Shown here in pieces: positions 23,661 through 34,510 of a DNA stretch of 41,912 nt (position 1 is its first letter; each line of letters begins with the position of its first letter). Origin of the DNA: Allomyces macrogynus ATCC 38327. Lineage: Eukaryota; Blastocladiomycota; Blastocladiomycetes; Blastocladiales; Blastocladiaceae. The notes under the pieces are model-generated. The model ran no database searches. It had not been told where the DNA came from and worked only from the letters and a program-made list of their open reading frames with translations. The stretch is taken from positions 1,046,381-1,088,292 of the forward strand of contig GG745344.1 in NCBI GenBank assembly GCA_000151295.1, read 5' to 3'. A program made the translations under genes and the position numbers.

Positions 23661-24073
23661 AGCCGGAACCGAAATGGATGTCGGTCCATGCCCAACTTCA
23701 ACGCCAACTCAGTTAAATTCATGGAGACGACCGTCAAACCCCGGGTTTCTGATGTGCCCTGGCCCCCTGCTGTTCGACAACCAGTCACGCGAAGCTGCAT
23801 GACCTGTGCGCATCCCCTCCTGTTTGATCACGACACGACTCGGCGCTGTCGCCCGGCAACTCCTCCTGACTCCTGCTCAGGTTGGAGACGTGGCTGATGT
23901 CTCAATGCAAGATTGCTGTATTTTTGCAGCAGCGGAGCACACTGGGCCTGCACCTGTCGCCATGGTGCCAGGCACTATCAAAGCCCGCAAGATCTCATGT
24001 TGCTGGCTTTATTCTTTCGGCAGTGCCCACCCCAACATCGACTGCCCTGTCAGATATCCCAACCCACTGCAAA
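23661..24073. other. TEL2 5' flank, no gene recognised
   Basis: CpG frequency rises again through this stretch towards TEL2. The TEL2 frame is open upstream to 23882, but the ATG at 24074 begins the part that looks conserved. Confidence 0.4.
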
Positions 24074-27053
24074 ATGACGCTTGTCTTTGAGAGAAGCAGC
24101 CTCAGCGATCCATACCTCGACTTGCTGGCCGTCTTGAAGCAGCATCTGCAAGTTGATTCGGACCCTGAACGCGTTGGGCGCCTCATCACTCAACTCGCGT
24201 CCTTTCTCGGAGCAGGCAAAGCCGAATATCAGGGCACCGCGGTTCTCGATCAATTTGCAGCGAGGAGGGCCGAGATTCGTGATTCGTTTGCACTGCGGAA
24301 ACATGGACTTTATCACGTTCTGCTCGACACGGTCGTCCCGCTGCTCAGTGGTCACGATGGCGGCGATCAGCAGGCTCTGCGCGATGCGCTAGATGCATTC
24401 TTTCTGCCGCGATTGGACGATGTAGCCTCTACCCGACACGAGCAGCCCAATCTCGCCACGTTCCATGATTCACTCTTGTTTGCTGCATTGGTCCTGTCTG
24501 GCAAGCAGTTGTCTGCCAGCGAGTCGCCCACGCCACCTCCCACTACGATCCACCGCGACTATGCTGCTGACCTGATCAAGCGATTGCTCTTGCGGTGTCG
24601 CGTGCAGACACTCTTGCTCCACCTTTCGGCGGCCGATGCTGCGCTGCATAGGCCTGTCCTGCGCACGCTGGTTTCGATTCCGGATCGCGCTGCCAATTCG
24701 TATCAGGGCTCTCCGCTCGAGTTTTTTGCTGCCGAGTACGGATTCTGGCGTAGGCCGTGGTGAACGCATGCTAACGGGAATGTTTCACATCTAGAGCGTT
24801 TGTAACCCTAATCGTCGTGGGCCTGGACGAGGCTCTGCGATCGCTGCCGCATTCCAGCTCGACGACGGGCGGCGACCTGCACTCGCTTGCCGCGACCCTC
24901 GTCGACCAGCTCTGTCGACAGACCAATGCCGCGCCGCAAATCGCCGCTTTTTTCCTGTCCCGGACCACCAATGATGCCGACCCGACCATTTCATTTGCGC
25001 TGTCGTGGTGTGCCGTGATCGGCCATCTCCCAAACCTGTCGCGTGATGCCGTCCTTCTCCATCTGCTCGGCCGTGCCGAAAAGCGCCGGCTCCCATGGCA
25101 CTCGCTCGCCCACTGCCTTACCGCGCTAATTGGCCGCCCGTTCCCGAGCTCAATGATTCCGACGCTGACCAGCGTGCGCGCTATCTCGCTGGGCCCAACG
25201 TCACGCACGGCAATTGTTCACCTTCTCGCCGACCCGTCTGCCATGTCCTCCACCGACCCGTGGCCCGGTACGGCCGCGGACAGCATGCCACTTGTTTCCA
25301 TCTTCGCCGCGTGGCTGCACATGTGGGGCAGCACCGGTATCCTGGCGAACCACGACGTCGACACGGTCAAGGTCCTCACCGAGACGCTGCTGCTGTGCTG
25401 CGGGTACCTACAGGCGGGGCAAAAAATCGCTCGCGCCATGGGCCACGAAACTCAACGACCCGCTGTACAAGGGCGTCGCGCAGTTTCTCGATCAGGCGCC
25501 GGAGTTGCGCGTGTACGGCCAGATTCTCGCCGAGGAAGTCACGGCACTGATTTTCCCGCAGCGCGTCGATTTTGGGCTCGATGCGCAACTCCCGGACGTG
25601 GCCAGTCTGCGCACAATTGTTGCGGCCGGCGCGGCACGCGCGGGTGCGCCCCGCGTGGATCCAACGTCGGCTGCACCAAAGTTGGCGTCGACGAGTGACT
25701 CCAAGCCACAAGTACCGCCGACGACCGCGCCGCGCGCACATTTGCATCCGGCGCTGTGCGACTCGGACGACGAGGACGACGACGAAGAGGAAGTCGAACC
25801 CGCGACCTCCCACGCGGCCGCGCCCGTCGCAAAGCCCGACGTGCCCGTCTACATTCGCGACTGTCTCGACCTTCTCCATAAGCGTGATGGCGAGAAGGAC
25901 GCCGACCAGCTCATCGCGGTCGTTTTGCACCTCGAGCCCGTGATTCGCGCGACGCCGGCTTACGAGCTCGACGCGGTTGCCCCGGGTCTCGTGCGACAGC
26001 TGCACCAGTTTTGCGAGTGTCCAATTGACGATGAGGGCGCCACCGGCGGTGAGAGCGTCGAGGTCAAGTTTGAGACGGCGCGGCTGAATGCGTTGGTGGC
26101 GTTGGGCACGCAGAGTCCGGTGGCGACGCTCGGGTACGATCTCATTCTGCCCGCCGTCCTGTGGTACTTCGTTTCTTCCGCAAGTCACTAACAATGAGCG
26201 ATTGGTAGCGCTCTCCTCAAGGACATCAACCGGCCCGACATGCTCTCAGTCCCCAAGACGCTCGAGGCATTTGCCGTCGCTTGCCGGATCGCCGAGCGGC
26301 TCGCGTTTGGCGACTTTGCCTCGTCATCGACCACGGCCAAGGGCAACGACCTCGTTCCGACGCCCTTCATCGACCGTGCCGCGGCGGCCATGGGGCAAAA
26401 GATTCGCACCGGCTCTGGTCCCGTCACGCAACGGCTCAGCGGTCCGCGCCCGCGGCCGGCGGCGCACCGCAACCGCATGACGGGCGTCACGACGCACTTT
26501 CTGTCGCCGCTGATCGCGATGAACGTGCCGGACCGCGAGCCGCGCGTCATGGAGCGCCGACTACTCGCATGTGCGAATGTGCTGTACGCTGCGGGTGCGC
26601 ATCGCTCATGGCTGCAGTCCTTGTTAGTGCTCATCGCACAGACACTGAAACCCGGTCGTTCTTTCATCATAGGCCACACGCCCGAGTTTTTCCAGGCCGT
26701 CAAAGACGTCTGGGAATGGACCATGGACCTGATGCTGTCCATGAACGACGCCGAAGTGCGGCGCGCGGCACTCATTGTGTTTTTCGCGCCGCTCGACGTG
26801 GTTCAAGACGCGACGGTCTCAGTGCGCGAGTGGGACGCGTACTTTGCGCTCCTGGCGCAGTGGCTGCACGGTACGGATTGTCGCGGGGCCGATCATGGTC
26901 ATGGGCGCGGTGGACTGATGGCGCGCGACGCTGATAGAATGGAAAGACGACAATCGGCACCCAGAGCTCGTTTTGATGCGGCGGTGCCTGCAGCAGCGCT
27001 TGTACGAGCTGCACAAGGCGCACGAGTCGAGTTTCTTGCGAGTCTTGCGCTGA
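24074..27053 (+). CDS. TEL2: Telomere length regulation protein Tel2/TELO2-like
   Basis: Tel2 is the core of the TTT complex, which works with Hsp90 to mature PIKK kinases such as TOR, ATM and ATR. Four exons fit: 24074-24749, 24797-26163, 26209-26870 and 26938-27053, giving about 939 residues, in the family range. The conserved Telomere_reg-2 region starts near 25840 (VPVYIRDCLDLLHK) and includes FETARLNALVALG and KDINRPDMLSVPKTLEAF. Further on are THFLSPLIAMNV and the terminal HPELVLMRRCLQQRLYELHK, which lies in a separate last exon and stops at 27053. One frame change sits inside exon 2 at a run of six A (25421-25426): dropping one A restores the conserved order. That is either a base-calling error or a real lesion. 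The exact first acceptor (24796 or 24794) is uncertain. Confidence 0.85.
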
Positions 27054-27365
27054 TTCGAGCTGGGAAATGCGGCGCCGAGATGATTGTCGATGTGGCCGGG
27101 TTGGTTTCAATAACAAACTGCAGCTTTTCGTCTCTCTTTGATCTTGAATCTTGGTTGTGAGTGCCAAGGAAGCCAGCATCACCCGCGTTTTATGACGATC
27201 ATTTTGTCAAAGCGCTCTGTCACAGCGGCCGCCCCGCTGGCCTCACCAATCACAACCATGCATCTTGCCCAACCGACCCGCGACTTGGTGCAAGACGAGC
27301 GTAGTTGCTAGTTGCAAGCACTCCACCTGCCAGTTCTGTCGCTGTGGCGGTGAGAGTGTGACAGA

Positions 27366-29445
27366 ATGGATTCCCCCGGCGCAACCAACGCCGAAGCCGT
27401 CGAGAACCCACTCGCGGCCCCGGCAACGACAGACACCGAGCCTGCAAGGAATGACCTGCCTCAGCATGTCGAGGATGCGGCAGAACCCGTTCAGCTCAAC
27501 GACCAAAAGTCCGTCCAGCCCGACGTCCAAAGTCGCGGCAAGAGCGACGAGCCAGCGCCGATTCCCGAGCGACGGTCCCCACCCGCATCATCGCATCCGC
27601 ATGCAGCAACCGTCGTCCAAACGTCCAGCTGTCCAACGTGCAAGCAATTCTCGCCTCGACCGCCCAAGCCGGATCCGACGCCGGCCACCACCACCGCACC
27701 CGCGCACCATCATGCCCTCACCGGTGCCGCTGCTGCCAATGCTCCGTTGTGGATTCGCGCCTTCTACAACCAGAAAATCAAGTCTCTCAAGATCGATCAC
27801 GCCAAGACGGCGTTGGTCGCGCAAGTACGGCGCGAGCTCGAGGCGTTGTATGCGGCAGATCCCGGCGCGCCGCATCCGCGATTCCGGCTCGAGTATCTCG
27901 GCGACGAGGACCGAATGCCGCTCGACTCGAGGGAGCATTGGCACCAAGCGCTCGACTTGGTCGAGTTGCGCGAGCGCGCTCACTTGCATGTGTTTTGCAT
28001 TGATGGTATGTGGGCACAGCGCGAGCGAGATGATTGGTGTCCCAGCGGCTTACGGGTTGTTGTGTGCAGATCCGTTGCGACCGCCGACCCCGGACGAGCC
28101 ACCAACGGTTGCAGAACCACCATGCGATGTCGAGAAGCCAACTTTGACAGTCCTGGCCAGGGAGTTTGCGCTCGCCGCAGATGGTCCAACGGACTCGACG
28201 CGATCAGCAACGCCGAACGCCAACCCTTCACGAGTCGTGCCGCAACCGGCGTCACCTTCACTCCACGACGTTCCCAATGAGCCACCGCGGCTCGTCGGCG
28301 AGCTCTCAACCGAGTCCATCCCCGTTGCAACCCCGGGCTCGCCTGGCCCCTCCACTGCCGTCGCATCGGACCCAAGTTGCGACTCTTCCGACTCCCTCAA
28401 CGCCGACGGCCCTATCCTGCTCGAGCCGCCCGATCCCATCCCACCACCAGCTCCCGGCCTGTCGCGCAGCTCGCCGCTGCGCTCCCGCACCGCACCGTTC
28501 CGCCCTCCGCGCGACTGGGACTTTTCCACGAACCCGCGCGACCTGCGCGACCCCGAGTACGAGGCGCGACTGAGCCTCATCAACCCGCGCGACCCGCTCC
28601 CGCCTCCGCCGACGGGACCTTCTGCGCCCGTGGGCTCGGCACCACCGCGTGTGCGCCCGCGCCGAGCGTCCACATCGAACAGCGCGAGCAGCAGCACGGC
28701 GTCATCGCGGTCTGTATCCCCCGCGCGCGGGTCACCCGTGGCCCCGATCCCACCACCGCCCTCGCCGCCGGCGCCGATCCCGCTCAAGTCGGCGCTCAAG
28801 AAGCGCGTGTCGTTTTCGGGCGATGCCGCGGCCGCAGCGGCCAAGCCGTTTGACCGGGTTCCGCCGTTGCCGCAGACGAGGCGGATTAACAGGATCAGCG
28901 AGGAGGACGATGACGGAGACGAGGTGGATGGCGGTGCAGATGACGCGGGAGAAGGGTTGCGCGGTCGTTCGATGTCGTTCCCGCCGCCACCACCAGTGGA
29001 ATTGCCGCCAGTCATTGGCCGGTCGCGATCGACGTCGCCCGACGGGCTGCCACGCCCTCCGCGGTGGCCCAGCGCGTCGCCGGGCATCCTGCCGCCGTCG
29101 ACGCCGACGACCGTCATGGTGCCCGTCCTCGTGCCGTACGTGCTTGTTCCCGCGGCGGCACTCGCGCTCCAGGCGCCGCCGATGCCGTTGCCGCCGATCA
29201 CCGCGTCGGGCCCCGCTGCCTCGGTCGAGTACCTTCCGATGCACAGTTCCGAGCAGATTGGTGCGGGCGCGCTTTCGGCGCGAGAAGACTTGCCGCCACG
29301 GCCGAGGAGTATGGTGGACTATCACGCTGGAGGAGGGGGCGGCGCAGGCGGAGCAGCTGCGAGGGCGGCGGCGTTGCCACGGCGGCCGCACACGACGCAC
29401 GCGCCGCCGTCGTATTACCGACAGTATATAGAAAAGCAGAAATGA
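27366..29445 (+). CDS. PB1-domain protein with long proline-rich tail
   Basis: Two exons, 27366-28005 and 28070-29445, join in phase 1 across a 64-nt GT-AG intron to give 671 residues. Residues 1-130 are disordered and include a CPTC pair. A PB1 domain spans about 136-213: it has a basic first strand (QKIKSLKIDHAKTAL), and FRLEYLGDEDRMPLDS carries the acidic OPCA-like cluster around D180, E181 and D182. PB1 domains mediate head-to-tail pairing in signalling scaffolds. The second exon is Pro/Ser-rich and low complexity. It contains a KKRVSF sequence (R459 to F462), which fits the RVxF docking motif for protein phosphatase 1. The specific partner is unknown; polarity or NADPH-oxidase scaffolds of the Bem1/Cdc24 type also have PB1 domains, but the SH3 and GEF parts are absent here. 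Confidence 0.8.
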
Positions 29446-30025
29446 AGGGTTGGCGGTGCTGAGGTCGACGAGGTGGGCGCGTGGCCTTGCCTGGAGCGTG
29501 GCTGCTTGAACGTTCTTGACTCAAGGCGGTAACAATGGAGGCGATATAAGGCTGGCATGGGTACCTTGTGAACAGCTTGCCGTGAGACTGCGCGGGGCAA
29601 CACGCTCAACCCACGCTGCACCAACTTGGGGATGCCACCGCATGGGCGACCTGCCCGTTCGAAGCGCCGGGTCGCCGGTTCGCTCCGACGAAAGCCAACG
29701 AGGCACAAAAGAGAGAAAAGCCGAATGCTGAAACGCCCGTCGCACGAAAATGCTCTCACGAGGAAACAAAAAACAAAAAACAAAACACAAAACACAAAAA
29801 GCAAAAGGCAAAAAACAATAAATTACGCAAGGGCGATGCAAGCTTGCAACTGCTCCAGTTCGCCACATGCCACGCTGGCCACCTTTTTCTCTGCGCACGA
29901 ACCCCAAAAGTTCCAGCTTGCACACGCTTGCAGGCAACTAAAGAGCTTCCTTCTCCTGCGCTCGACCAGCACAGCTGCAACAGCCGCGATCGAGCGACAC
30001 CGTCCAGCCCGCTCCGATACCCACG
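29446..30025. other. Intergenic stretch with A-rich tract
   Basis: Lies between the PB1 gene and the SHMT gene. It contains an A/C-rich simple tract at about 29764-29820 (repeated CAAAAAA-like units). I see no gene. The SHMT promoter should lie on the right side. Confidence 0.5.
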
Positions 30026-31795
30026 ATGCTCCAGAACGCTGTTCGCCCGCACCTGGCGCGCATGGCCGCGCGCGCCGCCGCGCCGCGCACGCTGGCCACG
30101 GCTGCCGTCGACCCGCTCGCTCAAGTACTTTTTTCGTCCCGACGCAGTCCATCACGCTGATGCTGCCATGACGACGGGCGCTGACCCGACCCGTTCCTCG
30201 CTCGGCAGGTCCAGGTCCTGAACCAATCGCTGCGCGAGTCTGACCCGGACGTGTTCGACATTATCGAGCGCGAGAAGCAGCGTCAGCGCGAGTCGATTGA
30301 CCTGATCCCATCCGAGAACTTCACGTCGCGTGCCGTCATGGACGCGCTCGGCTCGGTCATGCAGAACAAGTACTCGGAGGGCTACCCGGGCGCGCGGTAC
30401 TATGGCGGCAACGAGTTTATCGACATGGCCGAGTCGCTCTGCCAGAAGCGCGCGCTCGAGGCGTTTGGCCTCGACCCGGAAAAATGGGGGTGCAACGTGC
30501 AGGCGCTGTCGGGTGCGTTTTCTTGTGTTGTTGCGGCTGTTGGGGAGAAATGGGGGGGATTGACCATGTCGTTGGGTCCGGCCAAATCTTCGATGAACGA
30601 ATAGGCGCACCGGCCAACCTCTACGTCTACTACGCGCTCCTGAAGCCGCACGAACGCATTATGGGCCTCGACCTGCCGCACGGTGGACAGTACGTTATCT
30701 GTTCACAGTGTTCTCGCCAAAGCGGGCCCATCCAGCCCAACCTGAGCTGACCATTCCCGCCATGTCCTCAGTCTCTCCCACGGGTACCAGACCGACACCA
30801 AGAAGATCTCGGCCGTGTCGGCCTACTTTGAGACGCTCCCGTACCGGCTCAACGAATCGACGGGTTACATCGACTACGACATGCTCGAGCGCACGGCCGT
30901 GCTCTACCGCCCGAAGATCATTATTGCCGGCGCGTCGGCCTACGCGCGCAACTACGACTACGCGCGCATGCGCACGATCGCCGACAAAGTGGGCGCCTAC
31001 CTGCTCGCCGACATGGCGCATATTTCCGGTTTTGTGGCTGCCGGCGACCTGCCGAGCCCGTTCGAGCACTCCGACATTGTCACAACGACGACGCACAAGT
31101 CGTTGCGCGGCCCGCGCGGGTCGATCATTTTCTTCCGCAAGGGCGTGCGCAAGGTGAACGCCAAGACCAAGGAGAACATCATGTACGATCTGGAAACGCC
31201 CATCAACGCGTCGGTTTTCCCGGGCCACCAGGGCGGGCCGCACAACCACACGATCACGGCTCTGGCTGTGGCGCTCAAGCAGGCGACGTCGCCCGCATTC
31301 AAGGCCTACTCGAAGGCGGCGCTGCGCAACAACCAGGCGTTTGCGAACGCGCTGCTCAGCAAGTCCTACTCGCTCGTGTCCGGCGGGTCCGACAACCACC
31401 TGCTGCTCGTGGACCTCAAGCCCAAGGGCGTCGATGGTGCGCGCGTGGAGCGTATTCTCGAGCTCGTCAACATCGCCGCTAACAAGAACACGGTGCCCGG
31501 CGACAAGTCGGCGCTTGTGCCCGGTGGTCTGCGGATGGGCACGCCCGCCATGACGACGCGCGGTCTTGTCGAGTCGGATTTCGTGACGGTCGCCGAGTTT
31601 ATTGACGAGGCCGTGCAGATGACGGTCGACTTGGCCAAGCGCGCGCCGGGCAAGAAGCTCAAGGACTTCAAGGCTTTGCTCGAGACCGACCAGGAGGCGC
31701 ACACCAAGATTGCCGATATGAAGGCGCGCGTTGCAGGTTTTGCGCGCAAGTTCCCGACGGTCGGGTTCGTCGAGAGCGAAATGAAGTACCAATAA
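30026..31795 (+). CDS. SHM1: Mitochondrial serine hydroxymethyltransferase
   Basis: A PLP enzyme that converts serine and tetrahydrofolate to glycine and methylene-tetrahydrofolate. Four exons, 30026-30124, 30209-30512, 30605-30689 and 30772-31795, yield 503 residues. Residues 1-26 or so are an Arg/Ala-rich presequence ([20 protein letters not shown]), which argues for the matrix isoform. Landmarks include [15 protein letters not shown], the [19 protein letters not shown] substrate region, and [11 protein letters not shown] with Asp243 and His246. The PLP-binding motif [14 protein letters not shown] puts the Schiff-base lysine at 272. [20 protein letters not shown] spans the third exon. The gene converges on the nicotinamide riboside kinase gene, with only 172 bases between their stop codons. 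The mitochondrial assignment rests on the presequence alone. Confidence 0.96.
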
Positions 31796-31967
31796 GTCGA
31801 GTCGCGAGAGACGTAGCGGTTCGCTGTGGGTGATTTTGTTGCCGTGTTATCGGCGCTACCGTAGTTTTTCATCATAAATGTACCTCTTTTCGTTCTCTCT
31901 CTCCATCAATTGGACCGCTGGGAGCAAAAAGCGCTCCAATTATACACATCTACATCCATTCGGAAAA

Positions 31968-33079
31968 CTACACGCTCCACACATGCTGGATAACGGCCTC
32001 GATTGTCTCGCGTTGCGCCTGCTCACCACGCGCATGCGCGTCCACGACGAGCACAGGCATCGGCGCGTCTGGGAGCCGCACGACCATCGGGGTCGCGAGG
32101 TACCAGTCGACGGCACCGTCCTCGTCGGCTTGCGCGGCCGCGTACTGCGGCGGTAGGACTGTAAGCACGCGCTGGTTGTACCTCAAATACGCGGGCCACA
32201 CGAGGTCCTCAAAGTAGGACGGCGGGTCAGCCCAGAACACGCCTACGATTGTCGAGCGTCAGCGATTCGCAAACTCCACGTTTTCCAAGCAGGTGAAGAA
32301 CATGCCGTCACTGCAGTTGTACCCAGCGCGCGCCTTGCGCCTCTCCTGACAAGTCGCGTACCCGGTCGCCACAAACACGCACGCGTCGGCGTCCTCGACG
32401 GCCGTCGCGTCGTGGAAGAGCAGGAACCCGTCGATCAGGATCAGAGCGTCGATGTTGGGGGTAACGACCGTCGCGAGCCAGTCGCGCGGCGGGTGCCATG
32501 GCGCCGACGCAGTCGGTGCAGCCACGCCCGCGCGCACTTCCTCTTGGCCGTCGCGGCCAAGATTGTGCGTGGTCCACAGATTGTGCAGCGCGTCGAGACT
32601 GGTGGCTGACCGGACAGAGCGGAGCGCAGCGTGCAGTGCTGGCCAGTCGAGCGCGTCGGGCGCGTCCCAGTTGTCGAACCCAGTGGCCGGGTCGATGGGG
32701 ATCTTGTCCGAGGGCTAGATCGAGGCACGGAAAATGAGATCGAGAACGCGGCACGGTGGTGAGAGTGAAAAACATAGGTGCGATGTTCACGGACCTTGAA
32801 GAACCGGTCTTGGCGGAACACAAACACGGGGACTCGCGGAGCGAGTACGGTGCGGAGCTGGTCGGCCAAGTGCGATTTGCCTGCAATGATCGGCACCCAA
32901 ATGAATGATCGTGGTCAAATTCTCGGCCAACTCGTAGTTACATTGTCTCGTCCAATTGGGCACGCATTGGCGACCGTCAACGGTGTAGAGCGTCTATCAT
33001 GCGGAGATACGTGATCTTTGCGCTCGAAATACTTACCTGAAGCTGATGCGCCGCCAACGGCGACGATTTTGATATTCAT
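31968..33079 (-). CDS. NRK1: Nicotinamide riboside kinase
   Basis: Phosphorylates nicotinamide riboside to NMN in NAD salvage. Four exons fit: 33079-33037, 32880-32795, 32714-32306 and 32242-31968, giving 270 residues, a little longer than the yeast enzyme. The P-loop GGASASGKS is at residues 9-17 and is split by the first intron after S14. FRQDRFFK matches the catalytic QDDFFK region, with Asp replacing the usual position. DKIPIDPATGFDNWDAP, then LILIDGFLLFHD follow. The lid region reads RKARAGYNCSDG followed by VFWADPPSYFEDLVWP, as in fungal homologues. Joining those two pieces in frame requires a GC-AG intron (32305-32243, donor GCATGT). No GT donor in the right phase exists nearby. The long Gly/Ala-rich insert between the helices is not typical, and may be lineage-specific. 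Confidence 0.88.
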
Positions 33080-33633
33080 CCTGGTCCAAGTCGTTTGCAG
33101 AGGGTTGCTGCAACTTTTTGTTCAAGGGGGCTGCGACTTGAGAGAGGCCGCGCACTGGCCTCAAGGACGGCGCAAAAGTGGTTGGCATTCTGCCCAAGGC
33201 TCAGCCCACATGAGCCTGGCAAGGATCCACATGGATGCCTCGGCCACATGGAGGCCACACCAAGCCCTCGCAGGTTCGCCGAGACCGGAGCGGCCGCGGA
33301 ATCTGATGGTCTGGTGTGGCTCAAGCAAGCAGTGCTGCCTATCCTGGACCGTGACGAGCCTGTCACGTGAGCCTCTACCGCAGATCCACCACACGCTACC
33401 GCACGCCGCCTGCAAGGGATCGCCACCCGACGCCGCCGCCCGCAGTCGACCCGGACGCGCGGCGGAGCACGTTCGCCACGAACACGGGCACGCTCGCGAC
33501 GGCACCATCTGCAAGCACGGTCCACGCTCAGCCCTTTATGCTCTCCATGACAGCAGGCCTACAAGAGCGCATAAGCACGGGCACCAACACCAATCCGAAC
33601 CTGTTCATCCTCCATCAAACGCGATCCACAACA
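33080..33633. other. Intergenic stretch between divergent genes
   Basis: Separates the start of the kinase gene (minus) from the 2H-type gene (plus). The plus-strand frame of the latter is open upstream to 33367, with ATGs at 33538 and 33547 in poor context. I see no other gene. Confidence 0.4.
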
Positions 33634-34510
33634 ATGCCGCCTTCCTCGACCGCAGCCCCGACGCGCGCGACCGCGCGACCGCAGCCACCGCGCGATTGCC
33701 GAGCCCCACGCGACACTGCCAATGCACCAAGAACTCCGCGATCGGTCAACGGAAGTCGTGACGACGACGATGCGCCATTTGTCGACCCAGTCACGCTCGA
33801 TGCCAAGCTGCGCGCCAGCCCGCTTTTGCGACCTCCGACCGCCGACCACGTCGGCAAGGCAATCGTCTACCTCGAGCCGCGTCCGGACACACCGTTGTAC
33901 CGTGCGGTCCTGCAGTGGTTCTGCACGGCGCGCGCACAATTTGGGCCCGACGAAGGGCAGCAGTACTTGCCGCACGTATCCGCGACGGGTAAGTGCGCTC
34001 AACCGCTCCACTTCCGCCACGACAACCGACCACATGCCTGACCGAACGCTCTCCACCCTGAATTCAGGCTTCTTCGATGCATCCGACGCGGACCTCGGCA
34101 CGATCGCCATGCATCTCGCCACCAACCTCCCGGCCGCAACCGTCACGAGCACGCAATTCTCGCTCACGGGCCTGATCCGCGTCGACGCCACGACACTGTT
34201 GCTCGGCGTGGACTCGTCCCGCGCAACTGGCCTGCACGATCTCGTCGCATCCCTCCAGCAGGCTGCACCGACGCGTTGCGCGATTCGCCCAAAACGAATC
34301 GACCACTTGTCGCTGGCCTACTTCAAGCTGCACTCGCCACCGCCGGCGACCGCCGACCCGAGCGCCGTTGACCGTGCGGCACTCGAAGTGCTCGGGCCCG
34401 TGCTCAAGGACGCGGCGGTCGATTGGGATTTGGTTCTGTACCGCGTCGTGATGAGCGACCGGTTGCCGAAACCGCACGTGTTTGCCGAGGTGCAGCGGTG
34501 GCAATTGTAG
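33634..34510 (+). CDS. 2H phosphoesterase-like protein
   Basis: Two exons, 33634-33988 and 34068-34510, join in phase 1 across a 79-nt GTAAGT-CAG intron to give 265 residues. Two His-x-Ser motifs mark the 2H superfamily: H114-V-S116 in LPHVSATGFFD, and H198-L-S200 in RIDHLSLAYFK. The first motif lies right at the exon junction, which supports the splice. Residues 1-55 are low complexity and disordered. 2H proteins act on cyclic phosphates or RNA ends, but the substrate cannot be inferred here. The start at 33634 has an A at -3 (ACAATGC). In-frame ATGs at 33538 and 33547 have a poorer context, though they cannot be excluded. Confidence 0.7.

Noticed and set aside
25409..25418. GTACCTACAG as a 10-base intron fixing the TEL2 frame
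   Set aside because: Its removal would restore the frame, but ten bases is far below any functional spliceosomal intron. A one-base slip in the A6 run is simpler.
25376..26194. Minus-strand frame of 272 codons opposite TEL2
   Set aside because: It is antisense to well-conserved Tel2 sequence and is explained by the codon bias of the plus strand.
28050..29201. Minus-strand Gly/Ser-rich frame opposite the PB1 gene tail
   Set aside because: It mirrors the Pro-rich coding of the plus strand. The PB1 frame is tied to a recognisable domain through a clean intron.
29764..29820. A-rich tract as a retrotransposon poly-A tail
   Set aside because: There is no upstream reverse transcriptase or target-site duplication. 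It looks like simple CAAAAA-type repeat sequence.
30695..31792. Minus-strand frame of 365 codons opposite SHMT
   Set aside because: It is an antisense shadow of the SHMT last exon, caused by G/C-ending codons. It shows no independent features.
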